Assembly: GCA_964576465.1 (NCBI GenBank)
Contig: CAZNXE010000231.1
Location: forward strand, 1 to 9,379
DNA length: 9,379 nt
DNA from: CAZNXE01 sp964576465
GTDB lineage: Bacteria; Planctomycetota; Planctomycetia; Pirellulales; JAEUIK01
Reading direction: 5' to 3'
Shown: positions 1-5,823 of the stretch, one piece after another
Position numbering within the stretch: the stretch's first letter is position 1
Layout of the letters: every line of letters begins with the position of its first letter
Program-made: the position numbers and the translations under genes
Notes under the pieces: generated by a model
Told to the model about the DNA's origin: nothing
What the model saw: the letters and a program-made list of their open reading frames with translations, nothing else
Database searches by the model: none

Positions 1-55
1 ATATCAGGAGTTTGATTTGGATATTGTCTTTCGCTGCTCCCCTTAGCTTCCTGTT

Positions 56-120
56 CGTCGTGCCGTCGAGTCGTGGTGGTGACTCCCTCCGTGGTCTAAT
101 TCAACCACAACGGCACGACG
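56..120. repeat. Inverted repeat able to form a three-way junction
   Basis: A perfect 11-base inverted repeat (CGTCGTGCCGT at 56-66, ACGGCACGACG at 110-120) encloses two further hairpins. The first pairs GAGTC (68-72) with GACTC (81-85) across an 8-base loop. The second pairs GTGGT (91-95) with ACCAC (104-108) across an 8-base loop. Only base 67, bases 86-90 and base 109 are left as joints, so nearly the whole 65 bases pairs as a Y-shaped structure on either strand. No coding gene explains it. I compared it with tRNA, hammerhead ribozyme and integron attC patterns and it fits none of them. It could be a structured RNA, a copy of a small dispersed repeat, or a protein-binding site. The pairing is read directly from the sequence; a function is not shown. 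Confidence 0.6.
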
Positions 121-129
121 TCACGACGT
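114..129. repeat. Tandem 8-base repeat CACGACGT x2
   Basis: CACGACGT occurs twice back to back (114-121 and 122-129) and is followed directly by ACGTC. The first copy overlaps the right arm of the 56-120 inverted repeat. The segment also contains GACGT (117-121) facing ACGTC (130-134), so it has dyad symmetry as well as direct repetition, as many operator sites do. It lies upstream of the candidate promoter at 168-198. The repeat is certain; any regulatory role is a guess. Confidence 0.45.
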
Positions 130-167
130 ACGTCAAGTTGGCTTCTCTTCCAAGAGCCCCTGGAGAA

Positions 168-198
168 TTGAATGTATCGAGGCAAACCCCGCTACAAT
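168..198 (+). promoter_or_regulatory. Candidate sigma70-type promoter for the 279-1710 gene
   Basis: TTGAAT at 168-173 matches four of six bases of the -35 consensus, and TACAAT at 193-198 matches five of six of the -10 consensus. The spacer of 19 bases is longer than ideal. Transcription would start near 205, about 75 bases before the ATG at 279. This is a pattern match only, since planctomycete promoters are poorly characterised. Confidence 0.3.
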
Positions 199-278
199 CG
201 AAGAATTGGTCCCTTGTCATCCCCGTCGAAATCCTGTTGAGGCAATTCAACACCGTGATCGGAAGCATTAAGTTACGG

Positions 279-1710
279 ATGCGACACCTCGCCCGGCGGC
301 CATTTCTATTAGCCGTGTTGGCCGCGGGTTTTCTCTTCCTGGTTCTCTGCGTCACCTACGCCAGCTTCTACTTCCCCGCCCGCGCCGAACTGGATGCCGC
401 GATTGCCGCCGCCCGTGCCAAAGGCGAACCCGTCTGGTTCAGCGATCTCGACCCCGGACCGGAACGGAACCCTTCGGAAGATGCCAAGTTGCTGTTGGCG
501 TTGTGCAAGCAGATCGAGCTTTGGGATGACGATGANNNNNNNNNNNNNNNNNNNNNNNNNNNNNNGGTATTGGGAGCTGAATGATGAGAAACTTGAATTA
601 ACGTCGGCCGACTTTGACAGACTCCAGAAAATTGCCATGGAAAATGCCGATATTCTGCGCAAGATCGAATCAATCGCACGCCGCGGCGAATGTTGGTTTA
701 GATATGATTATGAAAACACCACAACGTATGCGATACCTTTGTCGCACCTTGACAAAATGAGAGACACCCTCGTCGCGGCCAAGATCGAAGTGATCGTGGC
801 CATGCAATTTGGCGATGAAGACCAGATCCTTACAAACGTTCTAGGTCAGTTTGATCTAGCAGACTCTCTGCGAAACGATCCGTTCCTGGTTTCACAGCTC
901 GTGCGAATGCGTTCGATTGATTGCGGGATGTCATTGGTCGAGGAGTGGCCTCGCGCGACATCGTTGGGGAATAATACCGCGGGAAAGATCGAAAACCGCC
1001 TGATCGACATTGAACGAACTTTGCGAGTCGCGCCGAGTGTTCTCAAAGACCGATCTGCCATCCTAACAACCATGGCAAACCTTGGTGACCGCGAAAATCA
1101 AGAGATCTTAAGTCTCAACTATTCAATCTCCGTGCCCACTAGCTTTTGGGATTCGCTCGAAGACCTGCTGAATGCTAGTCCAGAACGAAAGCAAGTGATG
1201 CGGTGGAATTCGCTATGGTACCGACCGTCGCTTTTGAAACAGCAAGCATTCATGATTGAGAGCATGTCGCGCCAGGCCGAATGGATCGATGAACCGGGAC
1301 CATCCGCGATGGAAAAACTCGAAACAATCGAGGGCAACATGGAGGACAAGAAAACCGAAATGCCACTTTGTTGGGCCCTGTTCACCGCAATCTCATGGAG
1401 CCGAGATAAGACGATGACAGTCCGTCAACGCCTAATCAACGCCACCCTCCTTCTCCATCTGTCCCAAACATACGACGACGGAACAGATCCTTCAGACCGT
1501 CTCCTACCAGACATCATCGCGGCGATCGAAACAGCACCCGCCGGCTATTTTTCCGGCAAGCCGCTCCAATACGAAGTCGAACAAGCGACGATCACCCTGT
1601 TCGATGTGAACCCTGAAGACGGAAAGCGGGTGGGCGAGTTCACGTTGCGGTTCTTTGATACCGCTGGCACCGAGCACCATGCGAAAGATAGGGGCCAGCG
1701 GGGAGACTGA
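279..1710 (+). CDS. Membrane-anchored protein of unknown function, planctomycete type, broken by an assembly gap
   Basis: I do not recognise a function. The ATG at 279 is chosen because the protein then opens with a short basic stretch (MRHLARR) and a hydrophobic segment of about 20 residues (PFLLAVLAAGFLFLVLCVTYA), a typical signal anchor. The segment VWFSDL follows at about residues 47-52, then a stretch starting DPGPERNPSEDAKLLL. The same frame is open upstream to about base 12, but that part looks non-coding. After the gap at 536-565 the protein continues in a different frame from base 568 for 380 residues, mostly helical and charged, to the TGA at 1708-1710. Near the C-terminus it has FSGKPLQYE and a short beta-like tail (ATITLFDV). 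From memory, related motifs recur in planctomycete proteins with an N-terminal anchor. Excluding the gap, 85 plus 380 residues are visible. The halves join in frame if the true gap is 2 modulo 3 bases long rather than 30. The body of the protein probably lies outside the cytoplasmic membrane. The gene is convergent with its right neighbour. Confidence 0.75.
536..565. other. Assembly gap (30 N) inside the anchored-protein gene
   Basis: Thirty undetermined bases separate the N-terminal 85 codons (frame of base 279) from the rest of the gene (frame of base 568). The frame change coincides exactly with the gap, so it most likely reflects a wrongly estimated gap length and not a real frameshift. 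Confidence 0.95.
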
Positions 1711-1736
1711 AACCACAATGGGCGCTCTTGCGGCGA

Positions 1737-2543
1737 CTACTTTATTTCGTAGTCCAGCAATTCCAGCACGCTGCGGCGGAGGAGTCGACCACTGGCGTCG
1801 AGTTCTTTGGTGCTTTCGGCGACGGTGCCGCCGGGGATGTTGGCCACGGTTACCGACCATTGAACGACGCGGCCTTTGGCATGGCGACGAATCGTTCGCC
1901 CGATTGCGCTGGAGTGAAGTTCGGCCCCCACCTTCCACGGGACGTCGAGTGATAGAACTTCAAACGTCGTGCGGCTTGGTGTCCCACCGGCTAATGGGAT
2001 CCGGGTGATTTCGCTCTTCAATAGATGAGGTGCCCGTTCGCTGTAAAACAGCATGGTTACGGTTCGCTCGATTTTTCCTTTGGAGATCGCCTGAAAAAGG
2101 TGGCAGGAGATCGGCTGTTCGTCCACAATCAACTTCGACGGACCCTGATCGATAATCGTGGCCGTCGCTTCGCTCGATCCGCTGAACTCGACGTCGTTAA
2201 AACCGCGGCGAAGTGTCGATGTCGATTGCACTTGCGAGCCGGCTACTTCGACGGTGGTTTCGACCTGTAGCGTATAGCTGTCCTCCCCGACGGCGGTCAG
2301 CGTCGATTTCTGATCGGTGACGCTGGTGGTTTCGAGCTTGCCAGCGGCGTCGTAACTCTGGGTGGTGATCTTCTCGTGCCTCGTCGAGCCAACGTTGAAT
2401 CGCCCCCAAGCGTGGAACTCACGCTTGATCCCGTCGGCCGAAACGGACGAAACAGCCACGGCGACAATCAGCCAACAGAGACCTAGCGGCAAACGCTTTG
2501 AACTGTGTCGCACGCACGCTCTCCGGTCCGTTGAGTGAATCAT
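1737..2543 (-). CDS. Exported protein of unknown function
   Basis: This 268-residue protein starts at the ATG whose first base is 2543 and ends in TAG at 1739-1737. Residues 1-36 look like a Sec signal peptide: a basic start (RR at 7-8, KR at 16-17), a hydrophobic core (LPLGLCWLIVAVAVSSV) and a likely cleavage after VSA at residue 36, before Asp37. The mature part is rich in Thr, Ser and Val, with alternating polar and hydrophobic residues that suggest an all-beta fold. It contains phrases such as KITTQSYDAAGKLETTSVTD and WSVTVANIPGGTV. I see no catalytic motif, lipobox or membrane anchor. It is probably periplasmic or secreted, but I cannot name a family. No strong Shine-Dalgarno precedes the start. 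The 3' end faces that of the 279-1710 gene, with 26 bases between the stop codons and no obvious terminator hairpin. Confidence 0.8.
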   Translation of the reverse strand: MIHSTDRRACVRHSSKRLPLGLCWLIVAVAVSSVSADGIKREFHAWGRFNVGSTRHEKITTQSYDAAGKLETTSVTDQKSTLTAVGEDSYTLQVETTVEVAGSQVQSTSTLRRGFNDVEFSGSSEATATIIDQGPSKLIVDEQPISCHLFQAISKGKIERTVTMLFYSERAPHLLKSEITRIPLAGGTPSRTTFEVLSLDVPWKVGAELHSSAIGRTIRRHAKGRVVQWSVTVANIPGGTVAESTKELDASGRLLRRSVLELLDYEIK

Positions 2544-2568
2544 TTAGGCTAAACCAATGTAGCCCATT

Positions 2569-2609
2569 CCCGGGGTTGGGGCATTCATCGATGGCGTCGA
2601 TCGCCCGGG
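2569..2609. repeat. Nested inverted repeat upstream of the exported-protein gene
   Basis: Two CCCGGG hexamers (2569-2574 and 2604-2609), which can pair with each other, enclose a hairpin of ATCGA (2587-2591) and TCGAT (2597-2601) with the loop TGGCG. The element lies 26-66 bases upstream of the start codon at 2543, within the 174 bases separating this gene from the Dabb gene. It would be in the 5' leader if transcription starts further upstream. It could be an operator or leader structure, or chance in GC-rich DNA. Confidence 0.3.
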
Positions 2610-2717
2610 TACTATGCTTTGTAGCAGCCAAAACATCCTCATTATGGCAGCTAGCAGCGCCAGGGGAATGGTCACGAAGATCCGTGAATTTGGGCGAAAA
2701 CCGAACTTGGTGAATCT

Positions 2718-3038
2718 CTAGTCGGGCTCTTCCCAATCGATGATCATCGCGCCGTCGATCCCGCCGTCGAGGGATTCGATAATCTTCGTTTTCACGGCCA
2801 CGTGATCTGGGTGCGGAAGATACGTCTGCAAGTCTTCCGCACTCGCGAATGTCATGACGAAGCCGTGGGTGAAGCCCTTGTCGACGCCCTCTTTGCTCAC
2901 GTTCGGGCCGATCGAAAAGTCGAGCATGCCGGGCAGTTGTGCTTTGATCTTGTGAAAGTCGGCCACAAGGCCATCGATCGTTTCTTGCGTAACTTCCGGC
3001 TTGAACTTCAACAGCACAACGTGCTTGATTCGCGGCAT
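2718..3038 (-). CDS. Dabb-family (stress responsive A/B barrel) protein
   Basis: This 106-residue protein is the usual size for a single Dabb domain, a ferredoxin-like alpha/beta fold that normally dimerises into a small barrel. The family features visible are the opening strand IKHVVLLKFKPEV (residues 4-16), the segment LDFSIGPNVSKEG, the strand GFVMTFASAEDL, the motif YLPHPDHVAV, and a final strand AMIIDWEE. Family members are found in stress responses and in small-molecule metabolism, and the fold alone does not give a substrate. The protein has no signal peptide or membrane segment and should be cytoplasmic. The ATG at 3038 is supported by GGAG (complement of 3046-3049) seven bases upstream. 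It is 143 bases downstream of the flotillin gene and 174 bases upstream of the exported-protein gene, so it is probably transcribed separately. Confidence 0.9.
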   Translation of the reverse strand: MPRIKHVVLLKFKPEVTQETIDGLVADFHKIKAQLPGMLDFSIGPNVSKEGVDKGFTHGFVMTFASAEDLQTYLPHPDHVAVKTKIIESLDGGIDGAMIIDWEEPD

Positions 3039-3181
3039 GGAGATGCTCCGTTGGACGACTCGAACTCGACAATGATTTTTCGAGAGTCATCCTACCGCTG
3101 GAGATTCATGCCCGCAAACGGCCAAGGCAGCCCGACCCGGTCGACCGAGACTGCATCAAGTCTGGCAGTGTACTTGCGATT

Positions 3182-4828
3182 CTAGGCGGGCGAACTACCG
3201 CTCGGCGACTCAGTCGAACCGCTCGGCGAATCAGTGGAATCCGCCTCGGCCATTGAGGCTTTCGCGCTCTCGACGCCGTCGGTGCCTTGCAGCTTGGCCA
3301 AGGACTCGGGCATTTCGATTCCGCCGATGTCCTTCATCACCTGCATCATTGGCGGCAACGTTCGTGCCATGCTTTGCAAGAAGCTGGCCGTATTGCTCGT
3401 GCCGTTGTTGCCGCCGTTTTCCCAGACCACGATCTTGTCGAACTTGATGTTCGAGATGGCCCTGGAGGAGGCTTCGGTCAAGTTGTCGAGGTGTTCGAGC
3501 ATCATCATCTGGAACGCCTGCTCAGAGCTTCCACAGGCCTCGATGATTCGTTGAAGGCCATCACCCTTTTTGGCCAGAATTTCGTACTGCCCTTTGGCCT
3601 CGGCCTCGAGTTTGACGAAGATCGCGGCGGCTTCACCGATGGCTTCAATGCGACGTTTTTCAGCTTCGGCTTCGGCCTCGACCACGGTGCGGGCCTTGTC
3701 GGCCTTGGCGGGGGCTTCGACCTCCGCACGGCGCTCGGCTTCCACACGATCCGCGTCGGCCAAAGCGGCCTTGGCCATGGCAGTGTATTGGGCCTCGAGC
3801 ACGGCGGCCTCGGCTTCGCGCTTTCTCGTTTCGCCCAATTGATAGGCTTCGGCTCGCTTCACTTGCAGCTCGGCTTGCGAAGCGGCAATCACCGCGTTGG
3901 AATCGTTTTCACCCTCGATCGCCGTCGCGTTGGCGTCGGCAATCTTGATCCGCATGTCGCGTTCGGCGTCCTTGACCTGCGCTTCTTGTTCGTATCCGGC
4001 CTTCTGCTCGCCAACCTGCTTTTCCTTATCCAAGTCGGCGACACGCACCGCTTGTTCACGCATCGCTTCGGTCATACCAATCTCGCGGTCACGTGTGGCG
4101 TTGGCCACTTGCACGAATTTCTCACGGTTGGCTTCGGCAACGCGAATCTCACCGAGCTTCTCTTGTTCGGCCACATCGCCTCGGGCCTGTTGAATCGCCT
4201 GCGATGCGGCTTTTTTCCCGATCGCCTCGATGTAGCCCGACTCATCGGTGATGTCCGTCATGTTGACGTTAATCAAAACAAGACCGATTTTCCGCAACTC
4301 CGGTTCGAGTGAAAGTTGGATGTTCTCCAGGAACTTATCCCGATCGCGGTTAATGTCCTCGATCTGCATCGAGGCGATCACCTGACGGAGTTGACCGAAG
4401 ATGATATCGGACGCCTGCTGCTCGATTTCGGCGGTGTTCAACCCCAACAGGCGAACGGCCGCGTTTTGTAACACCTCGGGCGACGTGCCGATTGCCACGG
4501 TAAAAATACTGGGCACATTCACGCGGATATTTTCGCTCGACAGCGCTCCCCGCAGCGGAACTTCGATCTGGATCGGCTCGAGGGTCAAGAAGGCCGATTC
4601 CTGGATCAACGGCCAGATAAAGGCGGCGCCACCATGAATACATCGGGCCGACTCGCCACCTTTCACTTTACCGTAGATGATGAGCGCCCGGTTACTCGGG
4701 CAGCGTCGATATCGCGTGACGAGCAGAGACACGAAGATAAAGAACACAATACAGACGAAGACCGCGATCGCACCGAGATACATCAGTGTCTCGGAGGTAA
4801 TCTCACCTAAAAGCACGCCGTTGGACAT
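3182..4828 (-). CDS. Flotillin family protein (YqiK/FloT-like)
   Basis: This 548-residue protein scaffolds membrane microdomains. Domains in order: a membrane segment at residues 15-37 (LMYLGAIAVFVCIVFFIFVS), an SPFH/band-7 domain from about 39 to 205 (ALIIYGKV, then IEVPLRGALSSENIRVNVPS, then LLGLNTAEIEQQASDIIFGQLR), and a long coiled coil at about 205-430 rich in Glu-Ala units such as EAEAEAEKRRIEAIGEA. A flotillin C-terminal region follows (GQYEILAKKGDGLQRIIEACG), then a Ser/Pro-rich tail. The length is close to that of E. coli YqiK. Flotillins sit on the inner membrane face and oligomerise through the coiled coil. The ATG at 4828 is preferred over one 45 bases upstream (4873) because GGGGAG lies six bases before it and the upstream start would only add a polar stretch before the membrane segment. 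The gene follows a YqiJ-like gene by 115 bases, the usual operon arrangement for this family. Confidence 0.95.
   Translation of the reverse strand: MSNGVLLGEITSETLMYLGAIAVFVCIVFFIFVSLLVTRYRRCPSNRALIIYGKVKGGESARCIHGGAAFIWPLIQESAFLTLEPIQIEVPLRGALSSENIRVNVPSIFTVAIGTSPEVLQNAAVRLLGLNTAEIEQQASDIIFGQLRQVIASMQIEDINRDRDKFLENIQLSLEPELRKIGLVLINVNMTDITDESGYIEAIGKKAASQAIQQARGDVAEQEKLGEIRVAEANREKFVQVANATRDREIGMTEAMREQAVRVADLDKEKQVGEQKAGYEQEAQVKDAERDMRIKIADANATAIEGENDSNAVIAASQAELQVKRAEAYQLGETRKREAEAAVLEAQYTAMAKAALADADRVEAERRAEVEAPAKADKARTVVEAEAEAEKRRIEAIGEAAAIFVKLEAEAKGQYEILAKKGDGLQRIIEACGSSEQAFQMMMLEHLDNLTEASSRAISNIKFDKIVVWENGGNNGTSNTASFLQSMARTLPPMMQVMKDIGGIEMPESLAKLQGTDGVESAKASMAEADSTDSPSGSTESPSGSSPA
3198..3239 (-). 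repeat. 21-base tandem repeat in the flotillin C-terminal tail
   Basis: Two adjacent 21-base units (3198-3218 and 3219-3239) differ at two positions and encode the seven-residue repeats STDSPSG and STESPSG near the end of flotillin. The reading frame is kept. Such a unit can change copy number by slippage, so the length of this low-complexity, probably disordered tail may vary between strains. Confidence 0.75.
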
Positions 4829-4834
4829 TGTGTT

Positions 4835-4840
4835 CTCCCC
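4835..4840 (-). promoter_or_regulatory. Shine-Dalgarno site fixing the flotillin start
   Basis: The minus strand reads GGGGAG here, six bases before the ATG at 4828. This is the strongest ribosome-binding site in the window and decides between that ATG and the in-frame one at 4873. Confidence 0.75.
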
Positions 4841-4943
4841 AGTTATGGTTTCCTCGGCGCATCGCTTGCGCACCGCAGGAATATGTTAGCAACTTCTCGA
4901 AACGTCATCTGCCCCTTGGAAACGTGTGACTGACGCTTGCCGA

Positions 4944-5534
4944 TTAGGCTTCGGTCGCCAGTTCCACTTCGACGGTATCACGCCCGATCACGTCGACCAC
5001 GACGATGCGGTTTCCGGTCGGAAGCTCGTCATTCGCGGTCATCGCCTGATACTCCATCGTGCGTCCTTGCAGGCTGACTGTCACCTTTCCGACGCCCGAC
5101 TTTTGTCCCGGCACCCTCAGGTACACAGTGCCGGTTTTTCCGACGGCCCTATCGATACGGACGGTGCCATCGGATCGAAGTCGAAACAGTCCCTGCATCA
5201 TCCAATGTACGCCATACATTGCCGCCAATCCGGCAGCGATGGCAATTGCAAAGGTTGCCAATGGCGACATCGAAGCCGAGTGCGCGGCGAGCCCTGCCAG
5301 GCCGAAAAACGTGAGTGCCGCGACGATCGTGCGGAATGTAAGAACCCCAAAGATCCAGTCCGCCCCGTGGGACTCGCCGTGTCCGTCGGTCATATCGTGA
5401 TCGACGTCGCCCGCGCTATCACCGCCCAAGTCGTCAACATCGGCGTCGGAATCGAAACCTATCAATGTGAGCACGAATTGGCACAACAGAACCGTGCCAC
5501 CAAGAACGGCGCAGACACCGAAGAATAGTTCCAT
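4944..5534 (-). CDS. YqiJ/YuaF-like (NfeD-related) membrane protein, flotillin partner
   Basis: This 196-residue integral membrane protein has a first membrane helix at residues 3-27, a strongly acidic and His-containing loop at 28-59 (DSDADVDDLGGD, then DVDHDMTDGHGESH), two further helices at about 61-84 and 91-117, and a soluble C-terminal domain of about 75 residues. That domain (GKTGTVYLRVPG, then GKVTVSLQG, then GNRIVVVDVIGRDTVEVEL) has the beta pattern of the OB fold at the end of NfeD-type proteins. It lacks an NfeD serine-protease domain, so it belongs with the short YqiJ/YuaF forms. These are encoded next to flotillins and co-localise with them in membrane microdomains. The start at 5534 is preferred over one at 5585 because GAGGG lies seven bases upstream and the protein then begins directly with the first helix. 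The flotillin gene follows 115 bases downstream, probably in the same transcript. Confidence 0.88.
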   Translation of the reverse strand: MELFFGVCAVLGGTVLLCQFVLTLIGFDSDADVDDLGGDSAGDVDHDMTDGHGESHGADWIFGVLTFRTIVAALTFFGLAGLAAHSASMSPLATFAIAIAAGLAAMYGVHWMMQGLFRLRSDGTVRIDRAVGKTGTVYLRVPGQKSGVGKVTVSLQGRTMEYQAMTANDELPTGNRIVVVDVIGRDTVEVELATEA

Positions 5535-5541
5535 GATCGTG

Positions 5542-5546
5542 CCCTC
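5542..5546 (-). promoter_or_regulatory. Shine-Dalgarno site fixing the YqiJ-like start
   Basis: The minus strand reads GAGGG here, seven bases before the ATG at 5534. It supports that start over the in-frame ATG 51 bases upstream (5585). Confidence 0.65.
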
Positions 5547-5592
5547 ATGATTGCTTAGCCACGAAAGAGTCGCCACGGGCGACACACGCGAA

Positions 5593-5609
5593 ACGCTCGC
5601 TTTGAGCGT
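5593..5609 (-). other. Stem-loop in the presumed leader of the YqiJ-like/flotillin operon
   Basis: ACGCTC (5593-5598) and GAGCGT (5604-5609) form a perfect six-base stem with a five-base loop. Outside it, ACACA (5582-5586) can pair with TGTGT (5617-5621) to close a larger imperfect structure. There is no run of T after the stem in the direction of transcription, so it is not a standard intrinsic terminator. It lies about 60 bases upstream of the start codon. A role in mRNA stability or translation is possible but not shown. Confidence 0.35.
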
Positions 5610-5625
5610 CGCCTGCTGTGTGTAA

Positions 5626-5655
5626 TCTATAACGTTGTTCGCCCAAACGCTGCAA
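5626..5655 (-). promoter_or_regulatory. Candidate sigma70-type promoter for the YqiJ-like/flotillin operon
   Basis: On the minus strand TTGCAG (complement of 5650-5655) and TATAGA (complement of 5626-5631) are 18 bases apart, matching three and four of six consensus bases. Transcription would start near 5618, leaving a leader of about 85 bases that includes the 5593-5609 stem-loop. The placement between selA and the membrane genes makes sense, but the match is weak. Confidence 0.28.
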
Positions 5656-5823
5656 ATATTCGGCTAAATCTAGGGGAATCCGCCTGCCCCAGTCGGGTGG
5701 TGTCGTCCAGCCACGCAAATGTAGCTCATTGCAAACCACTTGAACCAGAAATGCCGCTTGGCCGGAACAACCGGTTCGCAAGGGTATTCGGCCAGACCGT
5801 TTGTGAGATGAGAATGATCTGCT

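Larger units (their letters stand above)
5535..5823. other. Spacer between selA and the YqiJ-like gene; no convincing gene
   Basis: This 289-base spacer holds the weak promoter and stem-loop listed separately. An open frame on the minus strand (5781 to 5545, 78 codons from a TTG) ends 10 bases before the YqiJ-like ATG. It contains a protein-like stretch (RRIPLDLAEYLQRLGEQRY) but has no ATG, no Shine-Dalgarno site and no family I recognise, so I do not call it a gene. I searched both strands for a tRNA(Sec) gene, as expected near selAB, and found no matching anticodon and T arms. Confidence 0.55.

Noticed and set aside
12..278. N-terminal extension of the anchored protein from a TTG near base 12
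   Set aside because: The frame is open, but the internal ATG at 279 gives a textbook signal anchor. The extension would place the anchor about 90 residues inside the protein and would code across the inverted-repeat element.
1690..1740. Possible readthrough of the TGA at 1708-1710 as selenocysteine, given selAB in the window
   Set aside because: Only about 13 codons would be added before the next stop, no convincing hairpin follows the TGA, and there is no redox motif around the site.
2544..2642. A 32-codon minus-strand ORF whose TAA directly precedes the ATG of the exported protein
   Set aside because: The stop-start juxtaposition is neat, but the ORF has no Shine-Dalgarno site, crosses the nested inverted repeat and is too short and featureless to support.
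3148..3169. Overlapping hairpins downstream of flotillin (AGACT/AGTCT and ACTGC/GCAGT)
   Set aside because: The stems are only five pairs each, are mutually exclusive and lack a T run, so a terminator call is not supported.
3287..4312. A 341-codon open frame on the plus strand, antisense to flotillin
   Set aside because: It is a shadow of the Glu/Ala-rich coiled coil, whose codons rarely give stops on the opposite strand. The translation is low-complexity (Gly, Leu, Phe, His) with no family features, while the minus-strand flotillin is unmistakable.
4857..4871. Small hairpin GCGCA/TGCGC just upstream of the flotillin Shine-Dalgarno site
   Set aside because: Five pairs in GC-rich DNA with no flanking pairing is within chance expectation.
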